This document shows positions 58,048 through 64,000 of a stretch of 64,000 bases of DNA, piece after piece; position 1 is the first letter of the stretch, and the number at the start of each line of letters is the position of its first letter. Source of the DNA: Aulostomus chinensis (taxonomy: Eukaryota; Chordata; Actinopteri; Syngnathiformes; Aulostomidae); contig JBBMOA010000014.1 in the NCBI GenBank assembly GCA_037954235.1, forward strand, positions 19,424,773-19,488,772, given 5' to 3'. The notes beneath the pieces are model-generated. The model was not told where the DNA came from, made no database searches, and saw nothing but the letters and a program-made list of their open reading frames with translations. Made by a program: the position numbers and the translations under genes.

Positions 58048-60876
58048 CTGGCAGGAAGATGGCAGAATGAGACCTCAGGACAGAAGGGGGCAGCCGAAAG
58101 GGATATTCTAAATAAATATTAAATCTGACCAAAATAATACTGACTGAGGCTTCTGCAATGGAGCAGTCAACCTTTGAATGAAGCTCAGAAGTGTCCAAAG
58201 TTTCAGTCATTGTTGAAATGTACATTGAGATAATCAACCATAAATTATAATCACAAATACTGAGAAAGTCTTATCCCATTCTCAGCTTCACAAAGGGAAT
58301 CTGGATGCATCCATCATAATTCAGACAATAATGTCTTTGTTTTCTAGTTTCAACCGTCAATATATGTAAGCGCATCAGTGGTGAAATCAGCATGTTGCAA
58401 ATGGATAAAATTGTTCTGAAGCGTAGCTCCCCTTTGATTTCGTAGTGTATTCCCCATATTAATCAGAAATGTTGTTGTCATTGGTCATCCGCTACCCTAC
58501 TCTCATTAGCAACTGATACATTTAGTCCAAACAATATTTCATTGATGAAGTGCAGGGTTTAGGTACCAGATATTCAGCTGGGGAGACATTTATTCATCTC
58601 ATCTTAAAAGACTAGATATAGATGTATGTATGAAATCTGAATGTGGTGCTAACTTGTAACTTTGGACTTTATTCCCTCAAACCCCATTACCTGGTACATC
58701 GGATTCCTTCTGAGAAGGTAGAAATGAGAAAAAAAGTAGCAGTGTCCTTAACTCAATTTATTAATTGTTCGTCATTTGTGTTTACTCAAATTGAGTTTTT
58801 TTTCTTCTGATCTTTTGGGGTTTTCTGGTCATTTCTGCTTGAAACAACAATTATTGTTCAGTCGCTTGTTCAAACAAATAATTTTCATATAGTGGTTATA
58901 ATTGGTAGCCACTTTAAGTAAGCCTCACTTCAGCATATTCCACTGCAAACAAAAGTTCTAAAACTAGATCACTATGAAGAATACCAGAGATGGATATCGC
59001 CAAGTTTGAAGGCCTGCAGTGACTTTCAAGTACATTTGTAAGGTCGTGGCTTCATTAGACAAGCTTCACTGTTCCTATTCTGTCCAAGCATGTGTGTCTG
59101 AGAATCTCTATCTGCAACAAGCTCCCTATCTTCCCTTTATATCACAAGAGGGAGACTTACCTGCCGCCGATCAATGCTCAAGGTGACACTGACATACAGT
59201 ACAGAGAAAACTGTTGCTATGATCACAGGAGAAGCTTCAACCACAAACAGAGCACCTCTGTGACCTTTTTCCCAGTCTTGATAGCTGAGTCTATTTGTGA
59301 AGCGAAATAACTCACTTTATCAGTCAAACAAGAAAGACTTAGGATTTAGCCTTCTCCAAAATATGAATGCTTTTGCAGTTGAGCAGAATCAATATCCTCT
59401 GTGGTTTATCATATTAAAGAACTGGTACATTGACTATGCGGGAAAACTTTTCTGCAGTTGGGAATACAAAAAAGGAAAAATGCTGACTACTATGCAGCAG
59501 AGCAGATATAACAAATAACTCATATTGAATTGAATAGCATGTGGACAGAAGCACTTGTGTGATAATAACACTGTATATCATACCAATGTTTGCTGACACA
59601 ATCACTTCAGTTTGAAAGCATCACAGATGAATGCAGCATTCAGTCAATAAAACCAAGGCATCAGAACTTTTCACACAATGTAAAAACTATGTTTGTAACT
59701 ACATCTACAATCCAGGTCATAAAGTGAAAGTGTAAATGAATGAGATTTCTACTCTGGCTCACCTGTGCATGTGCAGGACCTGATCAATAAATTAAAAGAG
59801 AACTTAACATCAAGTATTTCTTTGTGAACTGATGAGCAAGCTAGTTTAAACAAGGCTGCAGCAAATAATGAGCACACAGCCAGACAATAATAGTTACAAA
59901 TGTTACAATGCAACAAAATGTATGTATGAAAAACACAACTATTTTGTTTTATGTAATAATTGCCAATCATGAAATATCTGCCTATAACATAATATGTTTT
60001 TAATTAGGAATGTAATCCCAACAATGTGATAGCATACCAGCTATGTATTCAAATTTCTAAACCTATCACGTGTTAACCATTTATTTTATACACGTAAAAA
60101 AATGTATCCATTTATCATAAACTGGCTACATCTGTGTTCCTAAATTTACACTTCAGTTGCTTTTACACTGGACTGTAATCTGCTAATTTGCCCGTCTTTT
60201 TTCTGGTCCAAGGTTTTAGACAGAGTGCGGCAAATGAGGGTCAGTTTTGGCCTGGCAATATTCCTCCTCTGAGGGTACACTTATTGCCACCTCCATTGCT
60301 ATGTAAATCCAAGCTGTCAAGGTGTGAGGTGGGTGGGGGTGTCGATGATGACGCAAACTCGCAAACAAAACACTCGCTGGTTCTCCTGCATCAAATACCT
60401 CCAAGAATGTCGACACCGATGCTGCTGGCAGCCAGAGAGGCAAATTGCTGTTTTATAACTTGTCCCTGTCACGGGGCTAAAAATCCCTCCGATGCATGTT
60501 GTGCATCACTGTTCACGCTCAACTTTGTGCTGCATGTCATGTCACATGTTTATGCCCACACAAGTGGCGGCTTTTTTGAAGAGGAATATTACGCCTTCAT
60601 TTCACATGGACAAGACTGCAAATTCCTGCCTCTACGTACCTAGCAGCAAATTTTGTGCACTCTGTGTTTAAAAAAGGGCTTTTGTTAGTAGAATGGCCAT
60701 TAGAGACCAGTTACTCCAGCGGTGCCTTTCTGGGATTTAGGACCTCATCCAAATGTGTGCTGCTTCGTGAATCTGGCCCTATAACGATGGACAACCACAA
60801 CCTTAACAAATAACATGCATGGGCGAACAAACATTTTTCCCCTGGACCAGATCAATACATGAACCCATCCACTCAC
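58048..60876 (-). other. ptprf intron (2829 bp)
   Basis: No mobile element was recognised. A 151-codon plus-strand frame (60188-60643) has no domain or family resemblance and is probably chance. Confidence 0.85.
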
Positions 60877-60958
60877 CTCATATATGTCCATGTCTTCAGG
60901 GTTCTCCCATCTCCTCAGAGAAGCTGGGGTGACAGGAACAACCACGATGTAGTACCAC
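60877..60958 (-). CDS. ptprf: ptprf exon: start of last membrane-proximal FN3-like repeat
   Basis: One base completes Arg86, then residues 87-113 (WYYIVVVPVTPASLRRWENP, then EDMDIYE). The acceptor ends TGATGCAG and the donor is GTGAGT. The hydrophobic YYIVVVPV strand followed by a charged, Glu/Asp-rich stretch is the LAR-family membrane-proximal segment, where human LAR has a related FYIVVVP strand. It is extracellular and lies just before the proprotein cleavage region in the next exon. It is short (82 nt) and was recognised from the conserved strand plus phase agreement on both sides. Confidence 0.88.
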
Positions 60959-61309
60959 CTGCATCATGAACAGACACACAACTGCATTACATGTTAGATC
61001 GATTTTCAATTTGGCCCATTTTTCTTGCTTCTAATGCACCGCTACATTGTTTAGTGGAAGATTAAGCAATTCAACGTCTATCATGGAATATGGCAGAGCT
61101 TCAACAGCGCGCAACGTTCTTGTTTACGCATTAAGGAGCAAAACTGAATCTGTTCATTCTAAACTTGACAGGACATATGTATACAGATGTCTGGCCTAAG
61201 GAAATAGAGTTAAGCTCTAAAGGAGAATATCAGCAGGACAGTTTCTATTTTATTGTCTTTCATCATGTATAATTCATGTGTTCTGGAATGAAACTACAGG
61301 GTCACCACT

Positions 61310-61510
61310 GAAATGCTAACAGCCGCAGGTAGCTTGCTTACTACTGTAATTTAAAAAAAAAAATCAGCATGTTGGCATGATGCCAACATATTAGCATGCT
61401 AACAGCTGCAGCTAACTTGCCATTTGCTATCACATAGCAATGCAAGCATCATATTAAATGTACTACAAGATTATGTTCAGCAAGGATATTGCCACTGTTA
61501 GCATTCAGTA
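61310..61510. repeat. TTAGCATGCTAAC-rich repeat
   Basis: Short near-palindromic units such as TTAGCATGCTAACAGC and ATGTTGGCATGATGCCAACA recur here. This type of text is common in teleost intergenic DNA. No open reading frame. Confidence 0.45.
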
Positions 61511-61805
61511 TTGCATTGTAAGATATCAATTGCCTCTTTGAGGGGACTTAATAATATCATATATGACAGCCGTTAGATTGCCAAGGAGATTTCCTCAAGG
61601 CATTCCTCACATTTTAATATCAAGTGAAAACTGCCTCTTTTACTGGACTTGACTATTGATATGTGAAACAGCTGTAATGTCGCTACGGTTTCCCACCAAC
61701 TCATCTCTGTCTGTCAGCTAGCAATCATAATGACTAAGCACATTTCATGTCTATCTGTAACCCAAAGGGGGAAAAAAAGTCTCTTGAACAGTGGCTTTTC
61801 TCATT

Positions 61806-61927
61806 CAAACCCTATCTACCTTGCCGCTGTTGCAGGATGTGCTTGCCAGACCTGCTCTACTTGTAAAGTGTCAGGAGATAACTTTTGCTGTGATTTGGTG
61901 CTTTACAAATAAAATTGACTTGACTTG
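61806..61927 (+). mobile_element. LINE 3' tail fragment, same family as 47918-48950
   Basis: It matches the last part of that element (CCGCTGTT-CAGGA-GTGCT, CCTGCTCTAC, TGTAAAGTGTCAGGA, AATAAAATTGACTTGACTTG) with an internal deletion of about 40 bp after GTGCT. Confidence 0.8.
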
Positions 61928-62680
61928 TACTTACTATATTTTAACACAAACATCCATACTCTCTTCTCCTTGTATTCTAAAACCAGGCTTGTTACTTTGG
62001 TTTTGCAAGACAGAGAAAATGATGTAAAAGCTATAACAAGAGAAACAGATGAGAGATTTGTCCACAATACAGCATAGCTGGTGGTAATGGTGGCCACTTC
62101 CCAACAAATAGAGAGGAAGACAAAGAAAACATCCGCCGAAAGTTTGAATGAGGCCATGTTTATTACTTAAAAAAATTAACAGGAACAAGCTTAAGAAACT
62201 CAGTGGAGAAATTACATCATAGTGCAGTGAATCTGATGTGGAGCAGTAGCATTGACATGAATGATAACATACAGTCAGTGAAAGTGATCAACCCCAAACC
62301 ATTTCCCAATTGAATCTATTTTCTTGTCTTTGTTGTCTCAAAGATGCACTGCGCACTGAACCCTTTGTTTATGTATTAGTTTCAAATATTTTATTTCATT
62401 TCATGTTTTTTTTTTCAGTGAAGTGATTCTGAAAAACAATCAATTTTTTTTTACTTTTAAGTACATTTAGATCCCTGAACATTTTTATTTGACTAGGTAA
62501 ACAGACTGAATCTGTGCTTTCGCCAGAGTTTTTGTTTTACATATTTGTACTTGAATAATGAATGAGAAACCAACCTGATATGAGCCAAGGATTGAAGACA
62601 AAGTTAATTTCAGAGCCATTCTCTAACATCATGAATGAGGCATATTTTTCCAGCAGGTGGAAAGAACCGACAGAACGTAC

Positions 62681-62937
62681 CTGACAGGAGCTCCAGCAGG
62701 AGGTCTGGGCAGACTGATGGTCACTTTGCCACCCTCTTCCAGGTCATGTTCATACTGGGCAGGTTTCATCCTCAACAGGTCTGGAGCAGTTCGGATGGAA
62801 ACCTGCTGTTGCAGACCGCCTGCGCTGTTGCCCCGACTCATCAGCACAAAGGAATATTCAGTGTCTGGCTGCAGCTGTGTGATCAGCTTCCTCTTCAAGT
62901 TGCCTTGAACCTCCACACTCTGCTGGTTGTAGAGGAT
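62681..62937 (-). CDS. ptprf: ptprf exon: fibronectin III segment
   Basis: Residues 1-85 plus two bases of codon 86. The exon follows a pyrimidine-rich acceptor ending CTTTCAG and ends before donor GTACGT. It encodes ILYNQQSVEVQG, then KLITQLQPDTEYSFVLMSRGNSAGG, the typical F-G strand end of an FN3 repeat in which Y-x-F-x-L precedes the N-x-x-G turn, and then the linker to the next repeat (RTAPDLL, PPAGAPV). This is extracellular, membrane-proximal sequence. It is the first ptprf exon in the window; earlier exons lie to the right of 64000. The frame is phase 0 at its start and is fixed by agreement with LAR. Confidence 0.9.
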
Positions 62938-64000
62938 CTGAAAGAGGACAGATGTATTTTACCGGTTAGAAGTCAGAGTGAATGATTACATAATCTGGTC
63001 ATCACCATCTCTGAATACCTCACTTTTAAGTTACTTTAATTCACAGAATACAATGAATAAATCTCTTTTTTTATTCCATGCATAATCAAAAATAACAAAA
63101 ACAACAAAAAAAACTTGCACAAGACATGCAGAAGGCGGACGAGGCTGATTGATACTCTATTGACTGTAGGTGTGACTGTGAGTGTGAATGATTGTCTGTC
63201 TCTATGTGTTGGCCCTGCAATGGATTGGTGACCCATCCAGGGTGAACCCCGCCTCTCACCCAAAGGCTGCTGGGATAGGCTCCAGCCCCCCCAAGACCCT
63301 TAACAGAAAAGCTGTAGAAAATGGATGGATGGAACTTGTGATTTTAAGGGAAGTTCTGTGCTGTAACTATTTATTTTCGGTCTGTTCTGAGTTTTTGCCT
63401 ATGCATAATACCAGACTCAAAGAATGCACCACTGTAAAACAACATTTTCCTCTTTTTTTTTAATCCAATAAAGACAGAGGTGTATCACACTAGAAAAAAA
63501 TATTTAAAGAGACACACAAATATTGGGTGTTGAATGAAATATTTTGATCTTATATCATTGTGCGATTTTGACTTTTTAAAACCCTCAAGTGGTCCGTGCC
63601 AAGAGATGAGATGCCAATAGAGTATGATTTACTTCCCTGCTATTATTTAGTTGCTGCTCTTTGGACATAACTTTTGCCTTTGCACTTTAGTTCATCATCA
63701 GAGCGAAACAGAGCCAAAGGCTGAGTGACAAGACAGAATGGCCCCCTCACAAATAGCCTATCATAAACAACACGCACAGGCAGAATTTAATATGGTGAGA
63801 ATTGATTTTCACGTGGATATATGGAACTGCTGTTCACTGAAAAATAATTGAAAGCTACTGAATGACACGCATTCCATTTGGTTCATACCATTAAAACTTT
63901 TTTTTTACTTTGATTAATTACAAAAAAAGTGTTTTTGTATTTATTTATCATTTTAATGCATTAATCGTGACAATCTAAGTCAGGATTTTTTTCTTGCATT
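62938..64000 (-). other. ptprf intron, partial, to window edge
   Basis: It ends at the CTTTCAG acceptor of the FN3 exon; its donor lies outside the window. It contains a truncated SINE (63133-63331); nothing else was recognised. Confidence 0.85.
63133..63331 (+). mobile_element. ATGG-tailed SINE, 5'-truncated
   Basis: Plus orientation, from GCGGACGAGGCTGATTGATA through GGGATAGGCTCCAGCC to an ATGG tail. The tRNA-like head is missing. Confidence 0.88.

Larger units (their letters stand above)
60959..62680 (-). other. ptprf intron (1722 bp)
   Basis: It holds a GCTAAC/GCATGCTAAC-rich stretch (about 61310-61510) and a LINE tail (61806-61927). The rest is AT-rich without recognised content. Confidence 0.85.
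1208..62937 (-). other. ptprf: ptprf (LAR) gene, 3' half, 17 coding exons
   Basis: This is a receptor-type protein tyrosine phosphatase of the LAR/PTPRD/PTPRS group. In known family members, extracellular Ig and FN3 domains bind heparan/chondroitin sulfate proteoglycans and synaptic partners, and the cytoplasmic part dephosphorylates phosphotyrosine proteins in neurons and epithelia. The exons join into 859 codons plus stop with matching phases at all junctions. The window has the last FN3 region, cleavage site, transmembrane helix (residues 215-237), D1 (about 310-600) and D2 (about 600-859). LAR is preferred over its paralogues because of the juxtamembrane LLAHSSDPVEMRRLNYQT, C-terminal DQYQLCYRAALEYLG and HVTCMRAQ stretches. 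Whether this is ptprfa or ptprfb cannot be told. The 5' half lies beyond position 64000. Fourteen donors are GT and two are GC. Confidence 0.95.

Noticed and set aside
60188..60643. 151-codon open frame on the plus strand
   Set aside because: It has no recognisable domain, contains several unrelated Cys/His clusters by chance, lies antisense in a ptprf intron, and has no sign of splice or promoter context.

Overview
The window is nuclear DNA from a ray-finned fish, most likely a teleost. It is AT-rich, has long introns and many microsatellites, and carries fish-type repeats: Rex3/RTE-like and L2/CR1-like LINE pieces, a Penelope-like element, and a tRNA-headed SINE with an ATGG tail. I find no bacterial-type operon, CRISPR array or complete virus.

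One gene accounts for all recognisable host coding sequence: the 3' part of a type IIa receptor protein tyrosine phosphatase on the minus strand. It is best assigned to LAR (ptprf), because diagnostic stretches (juxtamembrane LLAHSSDPVEMRRLNYQT, transmembrane GPVLAVILII, HVTCMRAQ, C-terminal DQYQLCYRAALEYLG) fit LAR better than PTPRS or PTPRD. I resolve 17 coding exons between 62937 and 1208. They form one uninterrupted reading frame of 859 codons plus stop (2580 nt), with compatible phases at all 16 junctions. In transcription order they encode the end of the fibronectin III region, the membrane-proximal region with a furin-type RKKR site, the transmembrane helix, the juxtamembrane wedge, catalytic domain D1, and pseudo-catalytic domain D2. 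The signal peptide, Ig domains and most FN3 repeats lie beyond the right edge. Residue numbers below count from the first codon in the window.

The rest is intron filled with repeats. From left to right: a probable 3' UTR (about 1-1207); a dead L2-like LINE 38 bp from the last acceptor (1315-3456); a decayed Penelope-like element (about 4030-6230) holding a 61-bp copy of a ptprf exon; a TIR transposon (7767-8543); a Rex3-like fragment nested in a second DNA-transposon family (9182-10853) whose other copies are at 13311-13903 and 57469-57577; and about 15 copies of the ATGG-tailed SINE, including two at one target site (39219-39999).

I see no undescribed multi-gene system. The most interesting points are the exon fragment inside the Penelope element, two GC-AG introns (one beside a CA microsatellite with a weak donor), a donor site inside a GT microsatellite, and the three-copy target-site duplication. 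Exon borders were set by splice consensus, reading frame and remembered family sequence; no alignment was run.
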